Assembly (NCBI GenBank): GCA_903927345.1
Contig: CAIYMO010000031.1
Coordinates: forward strand, 62,001-126,000
From: an uncultured Armatimonadota bacterium
Lineage (GTDB): Bacteria; Armatimonadota; Fimbriimonadia; Fimbriimonadales; Fimbriimonadaceae
DNA length: 64,000 nt
Direction: 5' to 3'
Every line of letters begins with the position of its first letter. The first letter of the stretch is position 1. Shown piece after piece: positions 33,078 to 46,643 of the stretch. The position numbers were made by a program, and so were the translations under genes. The notes under the pieces were generated by a model. The model was given only the letters and a program-made list of their open reading frames with translations. It was not told where the DNA came from and made no database searches.

Positions 33078-34979
33078 ATGCTCCTCTCTGTCTCAAATGT
33101 CAAAAAGGCGTTTGGGCCAGACCAAATTCTGCTCGGCGTGACCTTCCGTCTCGACCCCAAAGAGCGTGTGGCAATGGTCGGGCGCAACGGTGCCGGAAAA
33201 TCAACGCTCCTGAAGATCCTCACCGAGCGAGACACCCCCGACTCCGGTTCCTTCAATGTCAACCGAGGAGCAAAGATCGGGTACCTCCGGCAGGAACAAC
33301 CCGTCACCTTTGGGCGCACCGTCATCGAAGAAGCCCAAGCAGGAGCTGCCGACCGTCTCGCCATCCAAGTCCGGCTCCGCGAGCTAGAAGAACTCATTGA
33401 GGCGGATCAAGCCACCGCTGAAAACCTGGACGAATACGCACTGGTCCATGAGCACTTCCTCGATGCTGAGGGCTACTCTGCCGAGCGAGACGTCCGAACC
33501 GTTCTCACCAAAATGGGATTCGAAGAGGATGAGTTCGACAAGCCTACCGATGCTCTCAGCGGCGGAGAGAAGACCCGTCTGGCGATCGCCCGAATTCTGC
33601 TCGAAGAACCGGATCTCCTCATCCTCGACGAGCCAACAAACCACCTCGATCTCCAAGCCACTGAGTGGCTCGAAAACTGGATCACTCAGTATCACGGCGC
33701 CGTTCTCTTGGTCAGCCACGACCGAACCTTCCTTGAAGCAACCGCCCAACGTGTTCTCGAACTCCGAGACGGCCAAGTCAAGGCATACCCTGGTCCCTTT
33801 GGCAAGTACCTTGAACTGAAACAAGCCGACGAAGAACGCCAAGCCGAGGTCGCCAAGCGCCAAGCCATCGAGCTCGCCAAGATGGACGAATACGTTCGTC
33901 GATTCATGAACAGCCAGCGCACCGCCCAGGCGCGTGGACGCTTGAAGCAGATGGAGAAGCTCGAAGCAGTTCGAGTTCACGCACCCAAAAACGACAAGCA
34001 AATGGCAGGTGGATTCGGCAAAGCTGCCCGATCCGGAGAAATCGTCGTCGAAACCAAAAAACTTGGCGTCGGTTTCACCGATCTAACCCTCATCAAGGAC
34101 CTGAACTGGATCGTACGAATCGGCGAGCGCTGGGGCGTCATCGGCGAAAACGGAGCCGGGAAATCAACCCTGATCAAAACCGTTGTGGGCGCACTTCCTG
34201 CGCTCGGAGGCACCGCAAAACTGGGTTCCAGCGTCGTCGCCGGCTACTTCACTCAAGATGCCAGCGACCTCGATCCCGAAATGTCCCCCCTCGACGTCCT
34301 CTGCTACGAAGACGGCCTCACCCCTCCCGAAGCCCGAACGCTCCTCGGCAGGTTCCTGCTCATGGGCGACGACGTCTACCGGCCCGTCCGCACCCTCAGT
34401 GGCGGCGAAAAGAACAAACTCTCCCTTGCCCGACTGACTAACCTAAACCCCAATCTCCTGGTGCTCGACGAGCCAACCAACCACTTGGACATGGCGTCGC
34501 GCGAGGCCCTCGCCGACGTCCTCAAGGACTACTCCGGCACCCTGATCCTGATCTCCCACGACCGCTGGCTCCTCAGTCAAGTCACCGATAACACCCTCGA
34601 TGTCCGGCGAAACGAAGTCATCCAATACGGCGGCTCCTACACCGAATACCGAAACCGAAAGCAATCATCGAGCTCTGGCCCGTCACAAACAAACGCGGTA
34701 AAGGAAGTCGAGGACAACCAACCCAAACTCTCGCCACGAGAACTTGGGAAGGCGATCGAAAAGCTAACCAAAGAGATTTCTCAGATCGAAGACAAGATCA
34801 CGACTCTCGAAAACGATATGGCGGTTCTCGAGCTCAAACTCGCCGCCGTCGGCCCGAACGATGATGTCCTTGCTCTTTCTACTCAGCACGGTGAGCTCCA
34901 ATCCACGATAGCCGCGACTATGGCAGAGTGGGAAAGCCTCCACACCCAAGTCGCCGAACTCGAAGCCCAGCGACCATAG
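33078..34979 (+). CDS. ABC-F family ATPase (Uup/EttA-like)
   Basis: This 633-residue soluble protein has two ATPase domains without membrane segments. Walker A motifs are GRNGAGKST and GENGAGKST, signatures LSGGEKTRLA and LSGGEKNKLS, and both Walker B motifs end in LDEPTNHLD, the ABC-F hallmark. The linker between domains (EYVRRFMNSQRTAQARGRLK) is the P-site tRNA-interaction motif region, and the C-terminal 90 residues are a coiled coil like that of Uup. ABC-F proteins act on the ribosome in translation control or antibiotic protection; resistance cannot be claimed from sequence. A TAAACT promoter lies 7 nt before the start. Confidence 0.92.
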   Translation: MLLSVSNVKKAFGPDQILLGVTFRLDPKERVAMVGRNGAGKSTLLKILTERDTPDSGSFNVNRGAKIGYLRQEQPVTFGRTVIEEAQAGAADRLAIQVRLRELEELIEADQATAENLDEYALVHEHFLDAEGYSAERDVRTVLTKMGFEEDEFDKPTDALSGGEKTRLAIARILLEEPDLLILDEPTNHLDLQATEWLENWITQYHGAVLLVSHDRTFLEATAQRVLELRDGQVKAYPGPFGKYLELKQADEERQAEVAKRQAIELAKMDEYVRRFMNSQRTAQARGRLKQMEKLEAVRVHAPKNDKQMAGGFGKAARSGEIVVETKKLGVGFTDLTLIKDLNWIVRIGERWGVIGENGAGKSTLIKTVVGALPALGGTAKLGSSVVAGYFTQDASDLDPEMSPLDVLCYEDGLTPPEARTLLGRFLLMGDDVYRPVRTLSGGEKNKLSLARLTNLNPNLLVLDEPTNHLDMASREALADVLKDYSGTLILISHDRWLLSQVTDNTLDVRRNEVIQYGGSYTEYRNRKQSSSSGPSQTNAVKEVEDNQPKLSPRELGKAIEKLTKEISQIEDKITTLENDMAVLELKLAAVGPNDDVLALSTQHGELQSTIAATMAEWESLHTQVAELEAQRP

Positions 34980-35055
34980 ACGCGACCACAGTATCGGGTC
35001 ACGGGTCAAGTAAGTCTGGAGAACTTGAGTTTCTCCGACATTGCAGCTCGACCGG

Positions 35056-35061
35056 TAAACT
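35056..35061 (+). promoter_or_regulatory. -10 element with short leader before the FAD oxidoreductase
   Basis: TAAACT followed by GG, as in the two 19-nt elements, but with 13 nt to the ATG, so the leader would be about 7 nt. Confidence 0.4.
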
Positions 35062-35074
35062 GGCCCCCAGAACG

Positions 35075-36700
35075 ATGCGAACTGAGATACTCATTGCCGG
35101 CGGAGGAACCGGAGGCGTCGCGGCTGCGATGATGGCATGTGACCTCGGTCACCGAGTCATCCTCACCGAAGAAACGGACTGGATCGGAGGACAACTCACA
35201 GCCCAAATCGTCCCCCCCGATGAGCACCCCTGGATTGAGCAGTTCGGTTGCACAAGGCGATATCGCGAATTCCGAAACCGTGTCCGAACCGCATACTTCG
35301 CCCATCCCAACTTAGCCGAATCTGCGCGCAAGAATCCACTTCTGAATCCAGGCAGCGGTTGGGTCAGCTTGCTTTGCTTCGAGCCAAAGATTGGCCTCGA
35401 AGTCATCGAAGGGATGTTAGCGCCCTACGTCGGTGCCGGACTTCTTACGATCCTGCGTCGCCACAAGCCATTCTCCGCATCGACCGATGGGGATAAAGTA
35501 GAAGCTGTTCGTTTCCTGAACCTGGAGTCGGGCGAGTTCGTCACCATCGAAGCCGATGTTGTTTTGGACGCGACCGAGCTCGGCGACCTGCTCCCTATGA
35601 CCAACACCGAGTACATCGTCGGAGCCGAGTCCAAAAGCCAAACTCAAGAGCCCAATGCCGTTGACGGTGATCCGGAGTGGGACAACGTCCAAGGCATCAC
35701 GTGGTGCTTTGCTCTCGCCAACGATCCGAATTCCGAGCGGCGGATCGAAAAGCCCGCGCAATACGACAAGTGGAAAAACTGGAAGCCCAACTTCTGGCCA
35801 GGCCCCATCCTTGGCTTCGAAGTGCTCCACGCCCACACTGGCGTCATCAAGGAACTTCCTCTCTACGGCCGAAAGCCCGGTGACTGGTACGCCCTGTTCC
35901 CCTATCGCCAGATCGTCAGCGAGGATCGATTCGCTAACCCTGCCGGTGTTCACCCCGCTACCGTCGTGAACTGGCCCCAAAACGACTACTTCGAGGGCAC
36001 CATCATGGACGTTGATCCTCTGCCATCCGGAAATCAAATCCCCGACGGATTCGATGTTCCGGGCGCAATGGGTCCGGTCTCCGCATCAAGGCTGAACGAT
36101 TCCAAACAGCTGTCACTCAGCCTGCTGTACTGGCTACAAAACGATGCTCCTCGTCACGACGATCAGCCCGGTGCCTACCCCAACCTCTACATGCGCCCTG
36201 ATCTCTCAGGAACCACCGATGGCTTCGCCAAGTACCCCTACATCCGAGAAGCAAGACGGATCCAAGCCGAGTACGTCGTCAAGGAGCAAGATGTCGCCGC
36301 GTATACCAATGAGGGCAAGGACCGTGCCCCATCCTTCGCAGACTCTGTCGGCGTCGGAGCTTATCGAATCGACCTGCACCCCAGCACAAACGGGGCGAAC
36401 ACCATCGATACCTCCACGCTGCCATTCGAGATCCCTTTAAGATCGCTCGTGCCAACGCGGATGAAGAACCTGATCCCCGCCTGCAAAAACCTGGGAGTGA
36501 CGCATATCACCAACGGTTGCTACCGGCTCCATCCTGTCGAATGGAACATCGGCGAATCCGCAGCAGCGTTAGCCTCGTATACTCTTCGCATGGGCTCAAG
36601 CCAAGCCGTCTCTGCGTCAGCCGATTCGGTCAAGGAACTGCAAGCGCTCTTGGTGAGCCAAGGCGTTGAGCTTCGCTGGCCGCAGTTGCGCGCCCTGTAA
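35075..36700 (+). CDS. FAD-dependent oxidoreductase
   Basis: Conserved sequence starts at the ATG at 35075, giving 541 residues (MRTEILIAGGGTGGVAAAMM). The Rossmann FAD motif GGGTGGVAAA is followed by E (TEE) at the end of the second strand, and the WIGGQLTAQ segment is typical of the PF12831-type FAD oxidoreductases often annotated as xanthan-lyase-like. The ORF-track start at 34928 runs into the upstream ABC-F gene. The C-terminal part (ACKNLGVTHITNGCYRLHP) is the FAD-closing segment. The substrate is unknown. Confidence 0.85.
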   Translation: MRTEILIAGGGTGGVAAAMMACDLGHRVILTEETDWIGGQLTAQIVPPDEHPWIEQFGCTRRYREFRNRVRTAYFAHPNLAESARKNPLLNPGSGWVSLLCFEPKIGLEVIEGMLAPYVGAGLLTILRRHKPFSASTDGDKVEAVRFLNLESGEFVTIEADVVLDATELGDLLPMTNTEYIVGAESKSQTQEPNAVDGDPEWDNVQGITWCFALANDPNSERRIEKPAQYDKWKNWKPNFWPGPILGFEVLHAHTGVIKELPLYGRKPGDWYALFPYRQIVSEDRFANPAGVHPATVVNWPQNDYFEGTIMDVDPLPSGNQIPDGFDVPGAMGPVSASRLNDSKQLSLSLLYWLQNDAPRHDDQPGAYPNLYMRPDLSGTTDGFAKYPYIREARRIQAEYVVKEQDVAAYTNEGKDRAPSFADSVGVGAYRIDLHPSTNGANTIDTSTLPFEIPLRSLVPTRMKNLIPACKNLGVTHITNGCYRLHPVEWNIGESAAALASYTLRMGSSQAVSASADSVKELQALLVSQGVELRWPQLRAL

Positions 36701-36705
36701 CAATC

Positions 36706-38097
36706 ATGGGAAACATTCCGCCAATCCAGTTTGAGCTTCCACCAAGCGTCGATGACGAGCAAAGTGGCGCGAAGCTCCCCCGCGTTTGGCTGGGTTGGGC
36801 CCTCATTGCCGTCATCTTCCTGTTTCTGATCGCAGCAAGTTTTAGCGCCGCGTCAGGAAAGCGGATCCTCTCGACGCCTCAAACCAAGAAGTCGCAGGAC
36901 AAGACGGTCGAGATGATGCTCGGACTCAAAGCAATCCAAGGCGGTTCGGGTCCCAAAGGCGAGGTCTTTGCTCAGTACATCGACGACCTCCGCGAAGACG
37001 CCAAGAAGTCGCCGAATGCCCAAAAACTCCGCGTCGCGCTCCGGGTTGAAGACGGAAAAGCCCCCTTCGCCGAGGATCTCAAAAATCTAGCAAACTCCAC
37101 GGACGAACAGGATAAGGCGTTCTCACAGCTTTACGACAAGAAGGACATCCCCAAAGCCGAAGCCGAGCCTCTGATTGCCAAGCTCGATGGTAAAGACCTC
37201 GGCGAACGCGTCGCCTCGGTCCAATTCAAAGAAAAGTTCGGGGACAAGTCCATCCGCTCAAAGACCTTCCCTGCGGAGGCTGCGCTAAAATTTGGCATCT
37301 TCGGGCTTCTCGGCTGCACAGGGTTCCTTGCCGGAGTCGTGCTGCTGGGCATCTTCACCACTCAGCGGCTCGCGGGTGGCCTAAAACCGCTCGGCATGCC
37401 TCAGCATGCAGTTCCGTTGCCCGTTGCTGATCGCCTCGCGCTCGCCGCATCGATCATCATGTGCACCTACTTGGGCCTTGGCTTGGTGGGCGAGCGATAT
37501 CTCCAAAGTGTTCCCGTCGTCGACAAAGTGCTCCCGTTTGTTGGAATCTTCGTGGCAATGGGCTTCATCTGCACCCAACCCATCATGGGCCACCGATTCA
37601 CGCTGGAGTCCCTCGGGATCAGCAAGCAGGGTCTCGGAAAGAGAATTGCCTGGGGAATAGGCAGCTACTTTGCCCTCATTCCCATCCTCTTGGTTGCTCT
37701 CTTTGTGGTGACCCTTCTCGCCAAGGTCCTTCCTGGCAATGCCCACCCAGTCGGTGAGGAAGTCCTGCAGGCAAACGGTCTTCAAGCGCTTGGTTTGCTC
37801 GTTATGGCTGCCGTGATCGCCCCCATCTGGGAGGAATTCATGTTCCGTGGTCTCTTGTTCCCGGCGTTCAGTGCAGTAACAAAAAGCCCCGTCTTAGGTG
37901 CCGTCATCTCGTGCTTCCTCTTCGCCGCGATCCATCCCCAAGGCCCCGCCGGAGTTCCGTTGCTCATGACGCTCGCCCTAGGAATGTGCTTCATCAGCTA
38001 CCAAACAAAGTCGCTAATTCCCAACATGGTGATGCACGCGATCAACAACGCTGGCGCGCTCCTGATGCTGATGCTCCTTGGAAAAGACTTCTTCTAG
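36706..38097 (+). CDS. CPBP-family intramembrane metalloprotease
   Basis: This 463-residue protein has an N-terminal cytoplasmic segment, a transmembrane helix, an extracytoplasmic linker (about 60-185) and a C-terminal multi-helix CPBP domain. The Abi/CAAX-protease motifs are intact: [10 protein letters not shown] (Glu-Glu-x3-Arg), [10 protein letters not shown] (His) and HAINNAGAL (His/Asn). It begins 5 nt after the FAD oxidoreductase gene, suggesting co-transcription. The stop shares CTAG with the ruvB stop on the other strand. Large N-terminal extensions are unusual in small CPBP proteases. Confidence 0.88.
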   Translation: MGNIPPIQFELPPSVDDEQSGAKLPRVWLGWALIAVIFLFLIAASFSAASGKRILSTPQTKKSQDKTVEMMLGLKAIQGGSGPKGEVFAQYIDDLREDAKKSPNAQKLRVALRVEDGKAPFAEDLKNLANSTDEQDKAFSQLYDKKDIPKAEAEPLIAKLDGKDLGERVASVQFKEKFGDKSIRSKTFPAEAALKFGIFGLLGCTGFLAGVVLLGIFTTQRLAGGLKPLGMPQHAVPLPVADRLALAASIIMCTYLGLGLVGERYLQSVPVVDKVLPFVGIFVAMGFICTQPIMGHRFTLESLGISKQGLGKRIAWGIGSYFALIPILLVALFVVTLLAKVLPGNAHPVGEEVLQANGLQALGLLVMAAVIAPIWEEFMFRGLLFPAFSAVTKSPVLGAVISCFLFAAIHPQGPAGVPLLMTLALGMCFISYQTKSLIPNMVMHAINNAGALLMLMLLGKDFF

Positions 38098-39104
38098 TCG
38101 GTCAGGTCGCGCTTAGGCGGAACCATGCCAAGGTGCTTATAAGCAAGGTCGGTCACGCATCGACCGCGCGGAGTGCGTTGCAACATCCCAATTTGCAGAA
38201 GGTACGGCTCGTACACATCCTCAATGGTTTGTGAGTCCTCACCCGTGCTTGCGGCAAGCGTTTCAATCCCAACCGGACCGCCGCGATGCCGTTCAATGAT
38301 CAACTGAAGAAGTGTCCGGTCAATTCGGTCAAGTCCCAAGTCGTCCACTTCAAGCGCTCGCGCCGCCTTCTGTACAATGCTCTGACCAATCGTCTCGTGC
38401 CCATCCACTTGCGCGAAGTCTCGAACGCGTCGAAGTAGTCGGTTCGCAATTCGAGGCGTCCCTCGCGACCGCCGCGCAATCTCCTCAGCCCCATCCGGAG
38501 CGATCTCGTAACCCAAGATCCCTGCCGATCGGCGAACGATCTCAAACAGCGCATCTTGCTCGTAATAGCGGAAGTGCGAGATGATTCCGAATCTGTCTCG
38601 GAGCGGCCCAGTTAGCAGTCCCTGGCGCGTAGTCGCCCCAACAACCGTGAACGCCGGCACTTCCATCCGCACCGAACGAGCCGCAGGACCCTGCCCAATC
38701 ATGATGTCCACCTTTCGGTCCTCCATCGCGGGGTACAGATACTCTTCAACCGTACGCGACAGCCGATGGATTTCATCGATAAACAGAATCGCCCCCTCCT
38801 CAAGATTAGTGAGAATCCCCACTAGATCCCCCGGACGCTCAATTGCCGGACCACTCGTCACGTGAACAATTGCTCCCATTTCGTTGGCGATAATGTGAGC
38901 CAGAGTCGTTTTGCCTAGTCCGGGAGGGCCATAAAGCAACACGTGGTCAACTGGCTCCCCGCGCTGTTTGGCCGCCTGAAGAAAGACCCCGAGGTTCTCC
39001 TTCAGAGTCTCCTGACCGATGAACTCACGCAAGAAACGGGGACGAAGTGAAAGTTCGTCCCCGTCTCCAGGTAGCTGATTCGGGTCAAGAGTGTCGTTGG
39101 CCAC
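38094..39104 (-). CDS. ruvB: Holliday junction branch migration helicase RuvB
   Basis: This 336-residue AAA+ protein has Walker [10 protein letters not shown], Walker B FIDEIHRL, sensor GATTRQG with the GPLRDRFG arginine finger region, and the C-terminal winged helix ([15 protein letters not shown]). It powers branch migration with RuvA at Holliday junctions. The start is GTG with a TATAAT exactly 5 nt upstream, indicating an isolated leaderless transcript; ruvA and ruvC are not adjacent. Confidence 0.97.
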   Translation of the reverse strand: MANDTLDPNQLPGDGDELSLRPRFLREFIGQETLKENLGVFLQAAKQRGEPVDHVLLYGPPGLGKTTLAHIIANEMGAIVHVTSGPAIERPGDLVGILTNLEEGAILFIDEIHRLSRTVEEYLYPAMEDRKVDIMIGQGPAARSVRMEVPAFTVVGATTRQGLLTGPLRDRFGIISHFRYYEQDALFEIVRRSAGILGYEIAPDGAEEIARRSRGTPRIANRLLRRVRDFAQVDGHETIGQSIVQKAARALEVDDLGLDRIDRTLLQLIIERHRGGPVGIETLAASTGEDSQTIEDVYEPYLLQIGMLQRTPRGRCVTDLAYKHLGMVPPKRDLTD

Positions 39105-39109
39105 TGCTT

Positions 39110-39115
39110 ATTATA
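39110..39115 (-). promoter_or_regulatory. Leaderless-type -10 element for ruvB
   Basis: On the minus strand TATAAT is followed by AAGCA and the GTG start of ruvB (5 nt). Confidence 0.55.
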
Positions 39116-39131
39116 GAACCCTTTTGTCTAC

Positions 39132-42935
<3,804 letters not shown>

Positions 42936-43021
42936 TTAGTTTGCCAGATACCGAGCTGTTTTGCGAGGGATAACCGCCCGCTGGAGGAAAGATCAGTGAA
43001 CCTTGGATGGCGCTCCGAGCA

Positions 43022-43873
43022 TCAAGATGCGCGGCGAGTATAGTCTCCGCCGATAATTCGATCAAATTCTCCGCTAAGTACCCACTTCTCAAGTTCTTGC
43101 GTTCGGAACACGGGCATCGGGTGAGTCATTGTCTTCCCAAATGTCGCAAACAGAACAAACTTACCGAGCTTATCCAGAGCATCTGCGTCTTGGTACGCCC
43201 GCGCTTGGTCCATAAATGCGTCCTGATTCAGCTCATGCTTCAGCCTCGATGGCCCAGCCGCAAGTCGAATCAGCGACTGAATCGCAACCCCTTTGTCCTG
43301 AGCAACAAGGAGTCCTGCTCGGTCCGCTGAAAACTCTGCCTGACGAGACCACTCATAAAGCGCGAGCACCAGGGCATAAGTCGCCACGTCGGTTGCCCCC
43401 ATAGTTCGCCGCCCAAGGATATCAAGCAACGGGAACAGGAGCCAGCCAATGGAGAAGTACAAAACGTGATTCGCCTTGATGTGCCCAAGCTCGTGACCCA
43501 TGATGAAGAACAACTCCTCATCGCTCATAGTGTCAATCATCGAAGAGCGCAGACAGATATAAGGTCGCTCGACTCCACCCGCAAATGCGTTCGGGAACGG
43601 GTTAGAGGAGACATATAGCTCTGGCTCCGGCATGTCGAGAGTCTTCGCCGACTCACGCATGATCTCATATAGTGTCGGATACTGGTTTGGTCCACAGCGA
43701 ATCGAACTGCTCATGTTGTAGCAGTACATCCAGCGATCAATCCCGATTTCGTAAAACTTCGAGACCAATTGGGGAACCAGCGGAAGGTTCTGCAGCTTAT
43801 CGAGTGCCCATTTGTCGGCATCCGATACAAAGGCATCCTTCGTGATTCCGCTCAAGATTTTGCGTTCGCTCAT
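43022..43873 (-). CDS. M48-family zinc metallopeptidase
   Basis: This 283-residue protein has the zinc motif HELGH in FFIMGHELGHIKANH and the distal Glu ligand region in WSRQAEFSADRAGLL. The intervening hydrophobic segments (LYFSIGWLLFPLLDIL) suggest membrane association. M48 proteins degrade misfolded or membrane proteins (HtpX-like). It lies downstream of cheX behind a hairpin, so it is probably a separate unit. Confidence 0.88.
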   Translation of the reverse strand: MSERKILSGITKDAFVSDADKWALDKLQNLPLVPQLVSKFYEIGIDRWMYCYNMSSSIRCGPNQYPTLYEIMRESAKTLDMPEPELYVSSNPFPNAFAGGVERPYICLRSSMIDTMSDEELFFIMGHELGHIKANHVLYFSIGWLLFPLLDILGRRTMGATDVATYALVLALYEWSRQAEFSADRAGLLVAQDKGVAIQSLIRLAAGPSRLKHELNQDAFMDQARAYQDADALDKLGKFVLFATFGKTMTHPMPVFRTQELEKWVLSGEFDRIIGGDYTRRAS

Positions 43874-43883
43874 GGTTAATAAA

Positions 43884-43923
43884 CAAGCCTACGCCCACAA
43901 CCCGGCTGGGTTGCAGGCGTAGG
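43884..43923 (-). terminator. Terminator candidate at the end of the chemotaxis operon
   Basis: CCTACGCC/GGCGTAGG with inner AACCC/GGGTT forms a long interrupted stem after the cheX stop. It is followed on the minus strand by CTTGTTTATT just before the M48 gene ATG. Confidence 0.65.
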
Positions 43924-43955
43924 ACCCAAAAGTCCCGAGTGTCCGAGAATTTTGA

Positions 43956-44441
43956 TCAGGCCGCTGCGAGGGCGATCTTCGTGTCACGGAGACTCACATT
44001 GACCTCAATCTGGCCAACTCCTTCGAAAATCAATGGGATCACGAGCGTCGGCGTGTTAAACGTCGAGATTCGGATGCTGTTGCCACGAACCAGCGTTGGA
44101 GGGGTGATGTTACAAATCACACCTTGTCCCGCAAAGATTGAGGAACTGCTTCCCGTAATCATGTTCCCAAGCTCAGAGATAGCCGAAGCAACCAACTGGT
44201 CGAAAACGCGTGATGGTGCTCCCATCATCAGACTTGCGATTGCCAAAGCCGTATCCTTGGACATGCTGTACATGACCAAGCCTTCAAGGTCGCCGTTAAC
44301 TCCGCAGAGAATATTCACCGGGAGAGCAGTAAACAACTCGGGCTTTGCGGACAACGGACCCCTGGTCGGTTTCGTACCCATCATCATTTCTGCTACCGCC
44401 GAGGTCGCCTCTGCGAATGGCGCAACAAATTCAACTTTCAT
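43956..44441 (-). CDS. cheX: Chemotaxis phosphatase CheX
   Basis: This protein of about 161 residues has the CheX core: AISELGNMITGSSSS carries the conserved Glu-x2-Asn (here ELGN) of the CheC/CheX/FliY phosphatases, and the FVAPFAEATSAV start is family-like. CheX dimerises and dephosphorylates CheY-P. It follows cheY and closes the operon. Two starts are possible (TTG at 44450 or ATG at 44441); the AAGGAG site lies 3 nt from the first and 12 nt from the second. Confidence 0.88.
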   Translation of the reverse strand: MKVEFVAPFAEATSAVAEMMMGTKPTRGPLSAKPELFTALPVNILCGVNGDLEGLVMYSMSKDTALAIASLMMGAPSRVFDQLVASAISELGNMITGSSSSIFAGQGVICNITPPTLVRGNSIRISTFNTPTLVIPLIFEGVGQIEVNVSLRDTKIALAAA

Positions 44442-44471
44442 AAAACCCAATAACTCCTTTGTCGTCCGATG

Positions 44472-44834
44472 TTAGGCGGCATGACGGTTGATGACTTCAA
44501 GCACCTTATCTGCCTGGAACGGTTTAACAATGAACTCCTTGGCACCAGCCTGAAGAGCTTCAACCATCAGGTTTTGCTGCCCCATTGCCGAGCACATCAC
44601 TACCGTAGCGTTTGGATCACTGGCCCGAATCGCTTTGAGCGCCTCGATTCCGTCCATTTCCGGCATGGTGATATCCATGGTGACTAGGTCTGGTTTGAGA
44701 TCATTGTAAAGAGAAACGGATTCAACTCCGTTTGCTGCCTCTCCAACAACTTCAAATCCTGCATCCGTGAGAATGCGCTTGAGAGTAACTCGCATGAACA
44801 ATGCGTCGTCAGTGATTAAGATGCGTTTAGCCAT
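44472..44834 (-). CDS. cheY: Chemotaxis response regulator CheY
   Basis: This single-domain receiver of 120 residues has the acidic pocket DD (residues 9-10), phosphoacceptor Asp54 in LVTMDITMPEMDG, and Lys104 in FIVKPF. The start at 44834 is set by the GAGGAG ribosome site 6 nt upstream; the ORF track starts too early. It overlaps the end of cheR by 19 nt. In this operon it would be the phospho-target for CheC and CheX. Confidence 0.93.
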   Translation of the reverse strand: MAKRILITDDALFMRVTLKRILTDAGFEVVGEAANGVESVSLYNDLKPDLVTMDITMPEMDGIEALKAIRASDPNATVVMCSAMGQQNLMVEALQAGAKEFIVKPFQADKVLEVINRHAA

Positions 44835-45628
44835 TTTTTCTCCTCGCTTGGTTTTTGATAGAAATACGGTCTCGGACACTCGAAGCCGATTCCTTTTGGA
44901 TTGAAGATGCGCTCACTGCCCCCGATGAATAGGTATCCACCCGGTCGCAAGGCATCAAAGAATCGTCGGAAGATCTGCTCCTTCGCTTCTTCAACGAAGT
45001 AGATCAAAACGTTCCGACAAACAATTAGGTCGTAGCCAGTTCCGTAGCTGTCTGCAAGAAGGTTATGGCGTTGGAACGTCATGTACTTCTTCAGCTCGTC
45101 ACTAACTGCGGCCCCTCGCGGCGTTCTGCTGAAGTACTTCTGGTACTCCTTGGGAACGTCACGAAACTCTGTGCCGAACAACACGCCATCTTTGGCCTGT
45201 TGCATTGCCGCGGCATCGATGTCAGTGCAGACAATGCGATGCGGCTTTCGAGGCGAGTGAACATCCAGAATGGAGGCCAAGCTATACGCCTCAGCACCCG
45301 TCGAACATCCCGCACTCCAAACCTTGAGCGGCTTTCCGGCTTTTAACAAATCGTCTTTGATGAACTGTTCAAGGAACACCCAGTGCTCCGGATTTCGAAA
45401 CACCTCAGTGACGTTGATCGCCAGTCGGTCCAAGAACCACTCGCGTGCCTCTCGATCCTTCAAAACGAGATCTGTCAGTTCCTCAAAGGTCTTCAGCTTT
45501 CGTTGCTCAACAAGCATCACCATTCTTCGGGTCAGCTGATCTTGCTTATACTGGTTGAAATCAATTCCTGCCACCGAATTGAATCGACGGTAGAAGTCAC
45601 AAAACTGTTTTTCACTAGGCGGCGGCAC
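44816..45628 (-). CDS. cheR: Chemoreceptor methyltransferase CheR
   Basis: The protein has the N-terminal four-helix region (FCDFYRRFNSVAGIDFNQYK) and a SAM-dependent methyltransferase domain (LKVWSAGCSTGAEAYSLA; DLIVCRNVLIYF; GGYLFIGGSE). The GTG start at 45628 (270 residues) is fixed by a perfect AAGGAGG 6-nt ribosome site; the ORF-track ATG upstream would read through the end of cheB with unrelated residues. CheR methylates glutamates on chemoreceptors. It overlaps cheB by 14 nt. Confidence 0.94.
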   Translation of the reverse strand: MPPPSEKQFCDFYRRFNSVAGIDFNQYKQDQLTRRMVMLVEQRKLKTFEELTDLVLKDREAREWFLDRLAINVTEVFRNPEHWVFLEQFIKDDLLKAGKPLKVWSAGCSTGAEAYSLASILDVHSPRKPHRIVCTDIDAAAMQQAKDGVLFGTEFRDVPKEYQKYFSRTPRGAAVSDELKKYMTFQRHNLLADSYGTGYDLIVCRNVLIYFVEEAKEQIFRRFFDALRPGGYLFIGGSERIFNPKGIGFECPRPYFYQKPSEEKKWLNAS

Positions 45629-46643
45629 GTTTTCCTCCTTGAAGCGCAGCCATGATTGCCAAATGCAACTCATGAACTGGGAACTCACCATCGACCGCGC
45701 CGGCTTCTTTGGCTGACCTTGGCATTCCATAAACCGTGCAGGTCTCCGCAGATTCGCCCAAAACCATTCCCCCGGCCTGCTTGATCGCAAGCGCACCGTG
45801 TGTGGCGTCCTTACCCATTCCTGTGAGAATCACACCCAAAGTTCGATCTCCCAAGTGCTTTGCGCCACTCTCGAACAAGTAGTCAGCACAAGGCTTGACT
45901 CCCAGCCGCTCGGGGGCGTCGTTAAACCTCACCCGGCTCGCAGATTCAAACTCAAGGTGCTTCCCGCCCTGCGCAAGAAGCGCCAGCCCTGGCTCAAGCT
46001 TGTCGCCAGGCTCAGCTTCCCGAACCTTAAACGATCCTGCTCCAGCAAGCCTGTGGGCCAGGCTCTTGGTGAATCCAACCGGCATGTGCTGAACAATCAC
46101 GCAAGGCACAGTCATGTCCTTGGGAAAAGTCTCAAACAATGTCATCAGAGCCTTCGGACCACCCGTTGAGGAAGCGATGAGCAACACTTTGTTGCTGTTA
46201 ACGGCCTTCATCACCGGTCGGCTGCCAATCGACGGACCTCGTCCGACCCGTGCCTTAGCCGCCGTTCTAATCTTCGGAATCAACTCATTAAATGTGAGTT
46301 TCATCGTCTCAGCCGTAATCTGAGTCGGCTTCGCAATAAAGTCAATCGCGCCTATCTCAAGTGCCGCCATCGTGGCTTGTGTGCCCGAAGCCGTCAGAGT
46401 AGAGCACATCACTACCGGAGTTGGGCAGTCGGTCATGACTTCTTGCAGAGCAATCAGCCCGTTCTTGCGCGGCATCTCGATGTCCAGCGTAATCACATCT
46501 GGATTAAGATCTCGAACCTGCTTTAGAACCTCATCGCCGTTGGCAACAGTTCCAACCACAACCATATCGCCGGCCGCATTCACGGCATCGCTGATCACGC
46601 GCCGCATGAAAATTGAGTCATCAACGACCAAAACCTTGATCAT
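45615..46643 (-). CDS. cheB: Chemotaxis methylesterase/deamidase CheB
   Basis: This 342-residue protein has a receiver domain (VVDDS, phosphoacceptor Asp54 in ITLDIEMPRKNG) and a CheB methylesterase domain with Ser in LIASSTGGP, His in VIVQHMPVGF and Asp in GMGKDATHG. It removes methyl groups from receptors and is activated by phosphorylation. Its start overlaps the HDOD gene stop by 4 nt (ATGA). Confidence 0.96.
   Translation of the reverse strand: MIKVLVVDDSIFMRRVISDAVNAAGDMVVVGTVANGDEVLKQVRDLNPDVITLDIEMPRKNGLIALQEVMTDCPTPVVMCSTLTASGTQATMAALEIGAIDFIAKPTQITAETMKLTFNELIPKIRTAAKARVGRGPSIGSRPVMKAVNSNKVLLIASSTGGPKALMTLFETFPKDMTVPCVIVQHMPVGFTKSLAHRLAGAGSFKVREAEPGDKLEPGLALLAQGGKHLEFESASRVRFNDAPERLGVKPCADYLFESGAKHLGDRTLGVILTGMGKDATHGALAIKQAGGMVLGESAETCTVYGMPRSAKEAGAVDGEFPVHELHLAIMAALQGGKRAAA

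Noticed and set aside
33078-34979. Calling the ABC-F gene an antibiotic-resistance determinant
   Set aside because: Sequence supports ABC-F membership only; Uup/EttA-like housekeeping proteins share the same motifs.
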